The translations under genes and the position numbers were made by a program. Under the pieces are notes generated by a model, which saw nothing but the letters and a program-made list of their open reading frames with translations, did not search any database and had not been told where the DNA came from. Source: Pseudonocardia sediminis (GTDB lineage: Bacteria > Actinomycetota > Actinomycetes > Mycobacteriales > Pseudonocardiaceae). Taken from it: 64,000 bases of DNA. Shown here piece by piece: positions 12,217-21,253 of this stretch (its first letter is position 1; the number at the start of each line of letters is the position of its first letter). The stretch is taken from positions 3,284,001 through 3,348,000 of the forward strand of contig NZ_SHKL01000001.1 of the NCBI RefSeq assembly GCF_004217185.1. The letters are read 5' to 3'.

Positions 12217-13100
12217 CGCTGTCCTCGGGCGGCCACGTCGCCCGTGAGCCGGTGCCGGCGTCGGCGCAGGCACCGTTCGGGCGGCGGCTCACCGACGCCG
12301 TCGCCCGGTACGGGCCGCTGTGCGTGGGGATCGACCCGCACCCGGGTCTGCTCGCTGACTGGGGTCTGCCCGACGACGCGGACGGGCTCGCAGTCTTCGC
12401 CGACACCTGCCTGTCCGCGCTGGCCGGGCACGTGTCGTCGGTCAAACCGCAGTCGGCGTTCTTCGAACGCCACGGCTCGCGGGGGATCGCGGTCCTGGAA
12501 CGGCTGCTGGCCGGTCTGACCGGCACCGGCACGCTGAGCGTGCTCGACGTCAAGCGCGGTGACATCGGTTCCACCATGGACGGCTACGCCGACGCCTACC
12601 TGCGGGTCGGTGCCCCGCTGGGCGCGGACGCCGTCACGCTCTCGCCCTACCTCGGGTTCGGGTCGCTGCGGCCGGGGCTGGACGCCGCCGCCGAGGCCGG
12701 TCGGGGGGTGTTCGTGCTCGCCCGGACGTCCAACCCGGAGGGCGCGCAGGTGCAGCTCGCCCGCACCGGGGAAGTCTCTGTGGCGCAAGCGATCGTGGAC
12801 GCCGCGGCCGCGGAGGGCGCCGGGACCTCACCCTTGGGTCAGGTGGGAATCGTGGTGGGCGCCACCGCCGAGCACGGTCTGGACCTGTCCGCGCTGAACG
12901 GCCCGGTCCTGGTGCCCGGACTGGGTGCGCAGGGCGCCGGACCGGCCGACATCGCGTCGAGGTTCCGGGAGGTCGGCGGCACGGTGCTGCCCGCCGCGGC
13001 GCGCTCGGTCCTGCGGGCCGGGCCCGACCCGTCGGCGCTGCGTGGCGCGGCGCTCGCGCTGAGTGACGAGATCGAGGCCGCAGGCCGCAACGCGGGCTGA
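12213..13100 (+). CDS. pyrF: Orotidine 5'-phosphate decarboxylase (type 2)
   Basis: The last enzyme of UMP synthesis, decarboxylating OMP. The 295-residue length and the sequence [20 protein letters not shown] (~110-129), with the catalytic Asp/Lys set, identify the long actinobacterial type 2 enzyme. GIDPHP (~39-44) and [10 protein letters not shown] (~76-85) are also typical. The GTG start overlaps the carB stop by four bases (GTGA); the frame is open upstream but has no family match there. This is the last gene of the operon. Dihydroorotate dehydrogenase (pyrD) is not in the window and must be encoded elsewhere. Confidence 0.95.
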
Positions 13101-13436
13101 ACCGCCCGCGCCGCGAGGTCGGCGCCCGGAGCCGGACGGCGATTCGGCCCCGGCCGCGGCCGCCGGTCGCACGGGCGTGCCCGCCGGCGACGCGCTCGGT
13201 GCGACGACGGGCCCGATCGGCGAGCCCAGTGGCGCACGCGACCACGGGCCGTCGCGGCGTGCCCGTGATCACTCACCGTCCCGCAAACCCGGTGGTGGGA
13301 CCCCCATTGGCGCTCCCCGGGAGGTCGTGGGTACGTTCGCTCACGGAGCCGGGGGACGTGCCCGGCGTCGGGTCGCCCCCCGCGGACCCGAGCATCACCC
13401 GCGTCGAGAAGACATCGCACCAATCGGAGGAGAACC
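13101..13436 (+). other. Intergenic region between pyrF and mihF
   Basis: This 336-base gap has no gene I can support. It contains a modest hairpin (CACGGGC at 13243-13249 with GCCCGTG at 13261-13267, 11-base loop) that may end the pyr operon. The mihF promoter should lie near the right end. TACGTT near 13332 is the best -10-like hexamer there, but it has no well-spaced -35. Confidence 0.4.
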
Positions 13437-13751
13437 GTGGCCCTTCCCCAGCTGACCGAGGAACAGCGCGCCGCTGCGTTGGAGAAGGCCGCGGCCGCCC
13501 GTCGCGCCCGGGCCGAGCTGAAGGACCGCCTCAAGCGTGGGGGCACGACGATCGGTGAGGTCCTGACCCAGTCCGACACCGACGAGGTCCTCGGCAAGAT
13601 GAAGGTCTCGGCTCTGCTCGAGGCGATGCCGGGCGTCGGCAAGGTCCGCGCCGCGTCGCTCATGGAGCGTCTCGAGATCGCCCCCAGCCGCCGTCTGCGT
13701 GGCCTCGGCGAGCGTCAGCGCAAGGCGCTGCTGGCCGAGTTCTCGGCCTGA
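13437..13751 (+). CDS. mihF: Actinobacterial integration host factor
   Basis: A small essential nucleoid protein that bends DNA; it is unrelated to the alpha/beta IHF of Proteobacteria. The 104-residue product has the basic N-terminal helix (LTEEQRAAALEKAAAARRAR) and a helix-two-turns-helix region with the characteristic LLEAMPGVGKVRA and IAPSRRLRGLGERQRKALL. The GTG is preceded by GGAGGAG at good spacing. Its place just upstream of gmk and rpoZ is conserved in mycobacteria and streptomycetes. Confidence 0.95.
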   Translation: MALPQLTEEQRAAALEKAAAARRARAELKDRLKRGGTTIGEVLTQSDTDEVLGKMKVSALLEAMPGVGKVRAASLMERLEIAPSRRLRGLGERQRKALLAEFSA

Positions 13752-13757
13752 GTCGTC

Positions 13758-14393
13758 ATGTCCACCTCGCGCGCTCCCGGCCGGCTGCTCGTGCTGGCCG
13801 GGCCGTCCGGGGTGGGCAAGTCCCACCTGGTCGCCGGACTCCGGGCCGCCGTGCCCGGTCTGGTGTTCAGCGTCTCGGCCACGACCCGCGCCCCCCGTGA
13901 GGGCGAGGTCCCGGGCCGGGACTACCACTTCGTCGACGGGGACGGCTTCGACGCGCTGATCGCCCGCGACGAGCTGCTCGAGTGGGCCGAGGTGCACGGC
14001 GGGCTGCAGCGCTCGGGGACGCTGCGCGAGCCGGTCGAGCGGGCCCTCGGTGACGGGAGCCCGGTGCTCGTCGAGGTGGATCTGCAGGGCGCACGCGCGG
14101 TGAAGGCGGCGCTGCCGGAGGCGCTGACGGTGTTCATCGCTCCGCCGTCGATGGCCGAGCTCGAGCGCCGCCTCACCGATCGCGGCACGGAGTCGCCCGC
14201 CCAGCGGGAGCGCCGGTTGCTCACCGCGCGGGAGGAGCTGGCCGCCCAGCACGAGTTCGACGTGGTCGTCGTCAACGACGTGCTGCAGGACGCGGTGGAC
14301 AGGTTGGTAGAGTTGGCGGTCGACCGTGGCGAGACGGGGTCGGCCGACTCCTCTCGTGACACCGGCCCGCGGGTGTCCAGCCCCTCCCCGTGA
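13758..14393 (+). CDS. gmk: Guanylate kinase
   Basis: It phosphorylates GMP to GDP in the cytosol. The P-loop [10 protein letters not shown] is at ~15-24, the GMP-binding region [20 protein letters not shown] at ~36-55, and [11 protein letters not shown] at ~101-111. The 211-residue product has a short Ser/Pro-rich tail after ~190 that the family lacks. It begins six bases after mihF and is followed by rpoZ, the standard actinobacterial order. Confidence 0.95.
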   Translation: MSTSRAPGRLLVLAGPSGVGKSHLVAGLRAAVPGLVFSVSATTRAPREGEVPGRDYHFVDGDGFDALIARDELLEWAEVHGGLQRSGTLREPVERALGDGSPVLVEVDLQGARAVKAALPEALTVFIAPPSMAELERRLTDRGTESPAQRERRLLTAREELAAQHEFDVVVVNDVLQDAVDRLVELAVDRGETGSADSSRDTGPRVSSPSP

Positions 14394-14466
14394 TCGACGA
14401 CCACTCCCGCCGGGACCTTTCGGCCCCGGCACCGCAGATCCGAGCACCGCGTCAGGAGTTCCACCA

Positions 14467-14742
14467 GTGAGCACGCCCATGAGCGGCCTCTCCACCACCC
14501 CCGAGGGCATCACCAACCCCCCGATCGACGACCTTCTGAGCCAGGTGAGCTCGAAGTACGCGCTGGTCATCTACGCGGCCAAGCGCGCGCGTCAGATCAA
14601 CGACTACTACTCCCAGCTCGGCGAGGGCCTGCTGGAGTACGTCGGACCGCTCGTCGAGCCGGGCCCGCGGGAGAAGCCGCTCTCGATCGCCATGCGCGAG
14701 ATCCAGGCCGGCATGCTCGAGCACACCGAGGGCGAGCAGTAG
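14467..14742 (+). CDS. rpoZ: RNA polymerase omega subunit
   Basis: Omega wraps the beta-prime C-terminus and helps core assembly. The 91-residue protein contains [20 protein letters not shown] and [12 protein letters not shown], the signature of actinobacterial omega. The GTG at 14467 has AGGAG eight bases upstream; an in-frame ATG lies four codons later (14479) and could also serve. It sits between gmk and coaBC. Confidence 0.95.
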   Translation: MSTPMSGLSTTPEGITNPPIDDLLSQVSSKYALVIYAAKRARQINDYYSQLGEGLLEYVGPLVEPGPREKPLSIAMREIQAGMLEHTEGEQ

Positions 14743-14747
14743 TACCG

Positions 14748-16013
14748 ATGACGGCACGACCCGCCTCCCCCGACGAGCCGTCGGGGGAGGCCGTTTCGTC
14801 CGCGGACCGTCCGCGGGTCCTGCTCGGCGTCGCCGGCGGCATCGCCGCCTACAAGAGCGCCGAGCTGCTGCGCCGTCTCACCGAGACCGGGCACGCGGTC
14901 CGGGTCCTGCCGACCGAGTCCGCGCTGAACTTCGTCGGCGCCGCGACGTTCGAGGCCCTGTCCGGGCAGCCGGTCGCGACCGGGGTGTTCACCGACGTCC
15001 CGTCCGTGCCGCACGTGAAGCTCGGGCAGAGCGCCGACCTCGTCGTCGTCGCCCCGGCCACCGCGGACCTGATGGCGCGGGTGGCCCACGGCCGCTCCGA
15101 CGACCTCCTGACCGCCGCGCTGCTGACCGCGCGATGTCCGGTCCTGCTGGCTCCGGCGATGCACACCGAGATGTGGGAGCACCCCGCGACCCGGGACAAC
15201 GTGGCGCTGCTGCGCTCCCGCGGGACGGTCGTGCTCGAACCCGCCTCCGGCCGTCTGACCGGCAAGGACACCGGCCCCGGACGACTGCCCGACCCGTCCG
15301 AGATCGCCGACTTCGCCCGCCTGCTGCTCGAGCGCGGGGATGCGCTGCCCCGCGACCTGGCCGGACGGCACGTCGTCGTCTCCGCCGGGGGGACGCGCGA
15401 GGCGCTGGATCCGGTCCGGTTCCTGGGCAACCGGTCCTCGGGGCGTCAGGGCTACGCCCTGGCCCGGGTCGCGGCCCAGCGCGGGGCGCGGGTCACGCTC
15501 GTCGCCGCGCACACCGCGGACCTGCCGGACCCGGCCGCCGTCGACGTGGTGCGGGCCGGCTCGGCCGCGCAGCTGCAGGCCGCCGTGCACGACGCCGCGC
15601 AGGACGCGGACGCGGTCGTGATGGCCGCCGCCGTCGCCGACTTCCGCCCGGTCGACCTGGCCGTCGACAAGATCAAGCGCGGTGACGCCGAACCGGAGCC
15701 GCTGCGGCTCGCGCAGAACCCGGACATCCTGGCCGGGCTGGTCCGCGAGCGGGCCCCCGGGCAGGTCGTCGTCGGCTTCGCCGCGGAGACCGGTGACGCG
15801 TCCGGGGACGTGCTGCACCACGGGCGGGCCAAGCTGCGCCGCAAGGGGTGCGACCTGCTCGTCGTCAACGCGGTCGGGGACGGGAAGGCGTTCGAGGTCG
15901 GCGAGAACGCCGGCTGGCTGCTCGGTGCCGACGGCGGGGAGAGCGAGATCCCGAACGGCTCGAAGGCGCTGCTGGCCTCACGGGTCTGGGACGCGGTCGT
16001 CGAGCGCCTGTAG
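14748..16013 (+). CDS. coaBC: Bifunctional phosphopantothenoylcysteine decarboxylase / phosphopantothenate-cysteine ligase
   Basis: It carries out two consecutive steps of coenzyme A synthesis. The N-terminal CoaC flavoprotein half (~22-200) shows GVAGGIAAYKSAELLRRL, the active His in VPHVKL and the PAMHTEMWEHPAT block. The C-terminal CoaB half (~205-420) shows VSAGGTREALDPVRFLGNRS and AAVADFRP, with the KIKR segment. The protein has 421 residues with an unstructured N-terminal ~20. It starts five bases after rpoZ. A hairpin terminator separates it from the convergent SH3-protein gene. Confidence 0.96.
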   Translation: MTARPASPDEPSGEAVSSADRPRVLLGVAGGIAAYKSAELLRRLTETGHAVRVLPTESALNFVGAATFEALSGQPVATGVFTDVPSVPHVKLGQSADLVVVAPATADLMARVAHGRSDDLLTAALLTARCPVLLAPAMHTEMWEHPATRDNVALLRSRGTVVLEPASGRLTGKDTGPGRLPDPSEIADFARLLLERGDALPRDLAGRHVVVSAGGTREALDPVRFLGNRSSGRQGYALARVAAQRGARVTLVAAHTADLPDPAAVDVVRAGSAAQLQAAVHDAAQDADAVVMAAAVADFRPVDLAVDKIKRGDAEPEPLRLAQNPDILAGLVRERAPGQVVVGFAAETGDASGDVLHHGRAKLRRKGCDLLVVNAVGDGKAFEVGENAGWLLGADGGESEIPNGSKALLASRVWDAVVERL

Positions 16014-16027
16014 GCCCGTGACGCGCC

Positions 16028-16065
16028 CGTGGGGCGGTCCCGGGGTTCTCCGGTACCGCCCCACG
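16028..16065. terminator. Terminator between convergent coaBC and the SH3-protein gene
   Basis: A perfect 11-bp inverted repeat (16028-16038 with 16055-16065) encloses a 16-base loop. Its position 15 bases after the coaBC stop and 18 bases beyond the end of the minus-strand gene suits a bidirectional terminator. Confidence 0.7.
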
Positions 16066-16082
16066 AGGGCTGTCGGGGTGCC

Positions 16083-16664
16083 TCAGTCGTCGAGGTCGGA
16101 GCTGCTGCTCGGCGAGGTCGTCATGCGCGGCGAGGAGCTGCTGCTGCTCGGGGACGACTCCGAGGAGCTCGGCGACGAGCTGCCGCTGCGCGGCGAGGAC
16201 TCGGAGCCGCTCGGGGAGGTGCTGCTGCCCTCGGACCGCTCCGGGTTGCTGCCCGATCGCGGGCTGCTCGAGCTCGGCGACGACTCCGACGACCGCGGGG
16301 ACTCGGAGCTGCGCGGCGAGGAGAAGAAGTCCTCGTCGTCGCTCTCCTCGGCGCGGTTCGGGCTCGACGTGGTGCCCTCGGAGCCGGTCTTGACGTACTG
16401 GGCGTTGGCCCAGCCACCGAACTCGTCGAGCTTGACGAAGCCGTTGCGCTTCTCGCCGACGGTGGTGGTCTCGCCGCGCTCGCAGACGCCCACGATGGGC
16501 GCGGACTCCTTGGCCTCCGACCGCACGTTGACGCTCGAGGTGCAGGTGCCGGTGCCGGCGGCGGACGCCGTGCCGGCGATCAGGGCCGCGGTCGAGACGC
16601 CGGCGATCGCGAGCGCGCCGGCGACGGCGGCGATGCGCCGTCCGGGCGTGGTGTGCGCCTTCAT
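16083..16664 (-). CDS. Secreted SH3-domain-like protein with long Ser-rich tail
   Basis: The 193-residue product begins with a clear signal peptide (MKAHTTPGRR, a hydrophobic Ala-rich core, then AGTASAAGTG, probable cleavage after ASA near 38). A compact bacterial SH3-like domain follows (~40-95), with a Cys at each end (TCTSSVNVRSE and VGVCERGE) that could form a disulfide and the GWANAQYV ending of the fold. The last ~95 residues are almost only Ser, Pro, Arg, Glu and Gly, ending in DLDD, probably disordered and perhaps wall-spanning. The ATG at 16664 is chosen over one eight codons earlier because GGAGG lies ten bases upstream and the signal peptide fits. The function is unknown; binding to cell-wall peptide is the usual guess for secreted SH3 domains. 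Confidence 0.85.
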   Translation of the reverse strand: MKAHTTPGRRIAAVAGALAIAGVSTAALIAGTASAAGTGTCTSSVNVRSEAKESAPIVGVCERGETTTVGEKRNGFVKLDEFGGWANAQYVKTGSEGTTSSPNRAEESDDEDFFSSPRSSESPRSSESSPSSSSPRSGSNPERSEGSSTSPSGSESSPRSGSSSPSSSESSPSSSSSSPRMTTSPSSSSDLDD

Positions 16665-16828
16665 CGTGGGAAAACCTCCGTGCCGCAAGGGCGTGGATCA
16701 GCTGCTGTGGATTCACCTCCCACTCGGTGCGGGGGTGATGTCTCGCCCAACGAGTGGGCGGGCTCCGGATTCGTGATCCACTCGTCAATCACCCCATCTA
16801 GCGACTCAGCGTTGCTGGTCGAGGGCAT
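16661..16828 (-). CDS. Possible small leader protein (55 aa) upstream of the SH3-protein gene
   Basis: An ATG preceded by GGAGAG at normal spacing opens a 55-codon frame whose TGA overlaps the ATG of the SH3-protein gene by four bases (ATGA). That geometry is typical of translational coupling. Against it, only about 64% of third positions are G or C, well below the neighbours, and the second half looks non-coding. The product would be hydrophilic (MPSTSNAESLDGVIDEW at the start). The region also contains inverted repeats such as CCCACTCG/CGAGTGGG (16719-16726 and 16751-16758), so a structured RNA leader is an alternative. Confidence 0.35.
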   Translation of the reverse strand: MPSTSNAESLDGVIDEWITNPEPAHSLGETSPPHRVGGESTAADPRPCGTEVFPR

Positions 16829-16984
16829 GAAATCACTCTCCGTGTCGCTGTTGCGTGATGCAGGACATCGGAGGACGGGCTTTACTGGACTAGGGTGGAA
16901 TCCCAGAGGCCGGAGCGATCATGGTTCCGGCCGGACGAGCGCGGTCGTACGGCCGCGACAAGTCGATCGGACGGAGTACAGCAC

Positions 16985-18187
16985 GTGTCGAACACGAGCC
17001 GACGGTTGTTCACCAGCGAGTCGGTGACCGAAGGTCATCCCGACAAGATGTGCGACGCGATCAGCGACTCGATCCTCGACGCGATGCTCGAGCAGGATCC
17101 GAGCAGCCGTGTCGCGGTCGAGACGATGGTCACGACCGGCCAGGTGCACGTCGCCGGTGAGGTCACCACGACGGCCAAGCCGGACCTGGTGAAGATCGTC
17201 CGGGACCGGATCCTGGAGATCGGGTACGACTCGTCGTCCAAGGGCTTCGACGGAACGACCTGTGGCGTCAACATCGCGATCGGTGCGCAGTCCCCGGACA
17301 TCGCGCAGGGCGTGGACACCGCCTACGAGAAGCGCGTCGAGTCGGCCGAGGACGAGATCGCCAAGCAGGGCGCGGGCGACCAGGGCCTGATGTTCGGCTA
17401 CGCGTGCATGGACACGCCGGAGCTCATGCCGCTGCCGATCGCGCTGTCGCACCGGCTGTCGCGCCGCCTGACCGAGGTCCGCAAGAACGGCACGCTGCCG
17501 TACCTGCGCGCCGACGGTAAGACCCAGGTCACCATCGAGTACGACGGCGAGAAGCCGGCCCGTCTCGACACCGTCGTCGTCTCCAGCCAGCACGCGGCGG
17601 ACGTCGACCTCGACGGGATGCTGACGCCGGACATCCTGCAGCACGTCGTCACCCCCGAGGTGGAGGCGCTGGGCTGGGACGCCACGCAGCCCAAGCTGCT
17701 GGTCAACCCGACCGGCCGCTTCGTGCTCGGCGGCCCGATGGGTGACGCCGGCCTCACCGGCCGCAAGATCATCGTCGACACCTACGGCGGCATGGCCCGT
17801 CACGGTGGTGGCGCGTTCTCCGGCAAGGACCCGTCGAAGGTGGACCGTTCCGCGGCCTACGCGATGCGCTGGGTCGCCAAGAACGCCGTCGCCGCGGGCC
17901 TGGCCCAGCGGATCGAGGTCCAGGTCGCCTACGCGATCGGCAAGGCCGCCCCGGTCGGGCTGTTCGTCGAGACCTTCGGCACCGAGAACGTGGACCCGGC
18001 GAAGATCCAGGCCGCGATCGAGGAGGTCTTCGACCTGCGTCCGGCCGCGATCATCCGCGACCTGAAGCTGCTGCGCCCGATCTACGCGCCGACCGCCGCG
18101 TACGGCCACTTCGGCCGCACCGACGTCGAGCTCCCGTGGGAGGACACCTCCCGCGCGGACGCGCTGAAGTCGGCCGCCGGTAGCTGA
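16985..18187 (+). CDS. metK: S-adenosylmethionine synthase
   Basis: It makes SAM from methionine and ATP; the enzyme is a cytosolic tetramer. The 400-residue protein shows [16 protein letters not shown] at the N-terminus, [12 protein letters not shown] (~124-135), the hexapeptide-like [19 protein letters not shown] (~270-288) and a complete C-terminal domain. The GTG at 16985 follows GGACGGAG. The frame is open further upstream but the family starts here. I found no convincing SAM riboswitch in the ~300 bases upstream; TAGGGT at 16891-16896 is a possible -10. Confidence 0.97.
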   Translation: MSNTSRRLFTSESVTEGHPDKMCDAISDSILDAMLEQDPSSRVAVETMVTTGQVHVAGEVTTTAKPDLVKIVRDRILEIGYDSSSKGFDGTTCGVNIAIGAQSPDIAQGVDTAYEKRVESAEDEIAKQGAGDQGLMFGYACMDTPELMPLPIALSHRLSRRLTEVRKNGTLPYLRADGKTQVTIEYDGEKPARLDTVVVSSQHAADVDLDGMLTPDILQHVVTPEVEALGWDATQPKLLVNPTGRFVLGGPMGDAGLTGRKIIVDTYGGMARHGGGAFSGKDPSKVDRSAAYAMRWVAKNAVAAGLAQRIEVQVAYAIGKAAPVGLFVETFGTENVDPAKIQAAIEEVFDLRPAAIIRDLKLLRPIYAPTAAYGHFGRTDVELPWEDTSRADALKSAAGS

Positions 18188-18206
18188 GGCGGTTCTCCCT
18201 GTCCAT

Positions 18207-18236
18207 CGGCCGGGTCCGGTTCGCCGGACCCGGCCG
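18207..18236 (+). terminator. metK terminator with UUCG loop
   Basis: A perfect 13-bp GC-rich stem (18207-18219 with 18224-18236) closes a TTCG tetraloop 19 bases after the metK stop. UUCG loops are unusually stable. Confidence 0.85.
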
Positions 18237-18260
18237 GTGGTCTGTCCGGCTCCGGTCCCG

Positions 18261-18307
18261 ACGAGCGGCACTCTCGTCGGAACCTCTACGACGAGAGTGC
18301 CGCTCGT
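18261..18307 (+). repeat. Long perfect inverted repeat downstream of metK
   Basis: A second hairpin lies 24 bases beyond the metK terminator: 19 perfect base pairs (18261-18279 with 18289-18307) and a 9-base loop. Less stem would suffice for termination, so it may be a second terminator, a dispersed palindromic repeat or an operator for priA. Confidence 0.7.
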
Positions 18308-18448
18308 TCGTCCGTGGTCGCGCGGTCCGGCGGAACTGTCGGGGTCGGGGGGCATGCTCGGCCCATGTCCACGATCACGACGTCGCCGGCCCCCGGTCCG
18401 TGCCCGCTGCCGCGGGCGGGCTCCGGGCCGTCTGGTAGACCCCGGGGC

Positions 18449-20539
18449 GTGAGCACCCCACCGGCGAGCAGGACCCGCGGCGAGTGGCGCCCGGCCGCCG
18501 CGCTGCCGGTCGCCCGGGTCGCGGTGGACGTCGGCCTGGCGCATCTGGACCGCCCGTTCGACTACCGGGTACCCGCCCACCTCGACGACCAGGCGGTCCC
18601 CGGCGTCCGGGTCCGGGTCCGGTTCGCCGGCCGTCTGGTCGACGGCTACCTGCTCGCCCGGGCCGAGGAGTCCGCGCACACCGGGAAGCTCGCCTGGATC
18701 GACAAGGTCGTCTCGGCCGAGCCGGTGCTCACCGCAGAGGTCGAGCAGCTGTGCCGGGCCGTGGCCGACCGCTACGCCGGTGTGCTGGCCGACGTGCTGC
18801 GGATGGCCGTCCCGCCGCGGCACGCCCGCGTCGAGGCGGAGAAGCCGCGCGAGCGGACCCCGGGGCCCGACGAGCTCACCCCCGACCGGGCCGGCTGGGC
18901 CGCGTACCCGCGCGGCGAGTCGTTCCTGGACGCCCTCGCCGGAGGCCGGGCCGCGCACGCGGTCTGGCAGGCGCTGCCGGGGGAGGACTGGGCGGCGCGC
19001 CTGGCCGAGGCCGCCGCGCAGACCGCGGCCGCCGGGCGGGGTGCCCTGCTGGTGGTCCCCGACCAGCGCGACGTCGAGCGGCTGCTGGCCGCGTGTTCGG
19101 CGCTCGTCGGCGACGACGGTGTGGTCGCGCTGTCGGCGGACCTCGGCCCGGCGGAGCGCTACCGGCGCTGGCTCTCGGTGCGACGGGGCGCGGTGCGGGT
19201 CGTGATCGGGACCCGGTCGGCGGCGTTCGCGCCGTTGTCGGACCTGGGCCTGCTCGCGGTCTGGGACGACGGTGACGACTCGCACACCGAGCCCCGCGCC
19301 CCGTACCCGCACGTGCGTGACGTCCTGGTGCTGCGCGCGCACCGGGCCGGAGCGGCGCTGCTGGTGGGCGGGTTCGCCCGGACCGCGGAGTCGCAGGTGC
19401 TCGTCGACTCCCGCTGGGCGAGCCCCATCGCGGCCGACCGCGCCATCGTGCGGGAGCGCGCGCCGCGGATCACCGCGATCGGCGAGACCGACACCCAGCT
19501 CGCGCGCGACCCCACGGCGCGCGCTGCCCGGGTACCGGCGGTGGCGTTCGAGGCCGCGCGGGCGGCGCTGGGTGCGGGGCGCCCGGTGCTGGTGCAGGTG
19601 CCGCGCGCCGGGTACCTGCCGTGGCTGGCGTGTGCCTCGTGCCGGGAGACCGCGCGGTGCCGGCACTGCGCGGGCCCCCTGGGTCTGCCCCGTCCCGGTG
19701 CCGGGGGAGCGCCGGACGGCGCCGCCGGGCTGCCGCACTGCCGCTGGTGCGGCCGGGCGGAGCCCGCCTACCGGTGCGGGGGCTGCGGGTCGCGCCGGCT
19801 GCGTGCCGGTGTGGTCGGCGCCGGGCGGACGTCGGAGGAGCTGGGGCGTGCCTTCCCCGGCGTGTCCGTGCGCTCCTCCGGCGGCGGCGCGCCGGTGCTG
19901 TCCACGGTGGCGGCCGAGCCGTCGCTGGTGGTCGCCACGCCGGGGGCCGAACCGGCCGTCGAGGGCGGGTACGGCGCGGCGCTGCTGCTCGACGGGTGGG
20001 CGATGCTGTCGCGCCCGGACCTCAAGGTCGCCGAGGAGACGCTGCGACGGTGGTTCGCCGCGGCGGCCGCGGTGGTGCCGCACGGCGACGGCGGTCGCGT
20101 CGTGGTCGTCGCGGACTCGTCGCTGCCGACGGTGCAGGCGCTCGTGCGCTGGGACCCGGCCGGGCACGCCGAGGCCGAGCTCGCCGCGCGCGCCGAGGTG
20201 GGGTTCCCGCCCGCGGTCCGGATGGCTGCCGTGGAGGGACCGCCCGGGGCCGTGGCCGAGGTCGTCGACGCGGTGCTGGCGGCGGACCGGGCGCCCTCGG
20301 GCGTGGAGCTGCTGGGCCCGGTGGAGATCGACCCGCCGGAGCGGCCGTCCGGTCCGTCGTCGGGCCCGTCGTCCGGTCACGGGTCGGACGACGAGATCCG
20401 GGAGCGGGCGCTCCTGCGGGTGCCGCGGGCGTCCGGACGGGAGCTGGCCGCCGCCCTGGCGGCGGCGCAGGCCGGTCGCAGCGCCCGTAAGGCGGCCGAG
20501 CCGGTGCGCGTGCGCCTGGACCCGTCGGAGATCGGCTGA
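18449..20539 (+). CDS. priA: PriA-type primosomal protein N', helicase motifs lost
   Basis: PriA restarts stalled replication forks; actinobacterial members are reported to lack helicase activity. The N-terminal DNA-binding domain (ARVAVDVGLAHLDRPFDYRV) is present. The Walker A site is missing: where helicases have GxTGSGKT this protein has ALPGEDWAA, and the DEAH position reads VWDDGDD. The zinc-binding insert is intact, with four Cys pairs (CASC, CRHC, CRWC, CGGC). The product has 696 residues from the GTG at 18449, which has no ribosome binding site but lies 6 bases after TAGACC and could be leaderless. An ATG at 18365 in the same frame is an alternative start. Confidence 0.88.
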   Translation: MSTPPASRTRGEWRPAAALPVARVAVDVGLAHLDRPFDYRVPAHLDDQAVPGVRVRVRFAGRLVDGYLLARAEESAHTGKLAWIDKVVSAEPVLTAEVEQLCRAVADRYAGVLADVLRMAVPPRHARVEAEKPRERTPGPDELTPDRAGWAAYPRGESFLDALAGGRAAHAVWQALPGEDWAARLAEAAAQTAAAGRGALLVVPDQRDVERLLAACSALVGDDGVVALSADLGPAERYRRWLSVRRGAVRVVIGTRSAAFAPLSDLGLLAVWDDGDDSHTEPRAPYPHVRDVLVLRAHRAGAALLVGGFARTAESQVLVDSRWASPIAADRAIVRERAPRITAIGETDTQLARDPTARAARVPAVAFEAARAALGAGRPVLVQVPRAGYLPWLACASCRETARCRHCAGPLGLPRPGAGGAPDGAAGLPHCRWCGRAEPAYRCGGCGSRRLRAGVVGAGRTSEELGRAFPGVSVRSSGGGAPVLSTVAAEPSLVVATPGAEPAVEGGYGAALLLDGWAMLSRPDLKVAEETLRRWFAAAAAVVPHGDGGRVVVVADSSLPTVQALVRWDPAGHAEAELAARAEVGFPPAVRMAAVEGPPGAVAEVVDAVLAADRAPSGVELLGPVEIDPPERPSGPSSGPSSGHGSDDEIRERALLRVPRASGRELAAALAAAQAGRSARKAAEPVRVRLDPSEIG

Positions 20540-20704
20540 GCCGGACCCGGTCCCGCCCGGATGTGCGCTGTCGTCGGTGGCAGAATGGGGAGCCGCCCGT
20601 GCCCACCGGCCATCGACGTCGCGGCGGTGCCGCCGTCGGCCTCGTCCCTCGGACCGATCACCGGCCCGCCACCGCGGGACCCGACCTCAGCTGCGAGGAG
20701 AACC

Positions 20705-21253
20705 GTGCCCATCCAGCCCGTCCGGCTCTTCGGTGACCCGGTCCTGCGCACCCGCGCGACCGAGGTCGAGACGTTCGACGCCGAGCTGCGCCGGTTGGTG
20801 TCCGACCTCACCGACACCATGCACGACGAGGGCGGCGCCGGCCTGGCCGCGCCGCAGATCGGTGTGAGCCAGCGGGTGTTCGTCTTCGACTGCGACGGGT
20901 TCTCCGGGCACCTGGTCAACCCGACCTGGGAGGCCGTCGGCGACGAGGACCAGATCGGGACCGAGGGATGCCTGTCGATCCCCGGTCTGGGCTGGGACTG
21001 CCGCCGGCGCCTGCACGTCGTCGCCCGGGGATGGGACATGCACGGCGAGCCGCAGGTGATCGAGGGCAGCGAGCTGCTCGCCCGGGCGATCCAGCACGAG
21101 ACCGACCACCTCGACGGCGTCCTGTTCGTCGACCGCCTCGACGCCGAGACCCGCAAGGCGGCCATGGCCGAGATCCGCGCCGCGTCCTGGTTCGGCGAGC
21201 CGGAGCCGACGGTCAAGGTCAGCCCGCACCCGCTGTTCGGCAAGGTGCGATGA
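20705..21253 (+). CDS. def: Peptide deformylase
   Basis: It removes the formyl group from nascent proteins. All three motifs are present in the 182-residue protein: [10 protein letters not shown] (45-54), EGCLS (87-91) with the metal Cys, and HETDH (131-135) with the two metal His and catalytic Glu. The GTG at 20705 has GAGGAG just upstream; the longer open frame upstream shows no homology. The stop overlaps the ATG of fmt by four bases, linking removal and addition of the formyl group in one transcript. Confidence 0.96.
   Translation: MPIQPVRLFGDPVLRTRATEVETFDAELRRLVSDLTDTMHDEGGAGLAAPQIGVSQRVFVFDCDGFSGHLVNPTWEAVGDEDQIGTEGCLSIPGLGWDCRRRLHVVARGWDMHGEPQVIEGSELLARAIQHETDHLDGVLFVDRLDAETRKAAMAEIRAASWFGEPEPTVKVSPHPLFGKVR

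Noticed and set aside
16689..16984. SAM riboswitch before metK
   Set aside because: No SAM-I, SAM-II or SAM-IV core sequence could be recognised by eye; the visible inverted repeats fit better with the opposite strand's leader.
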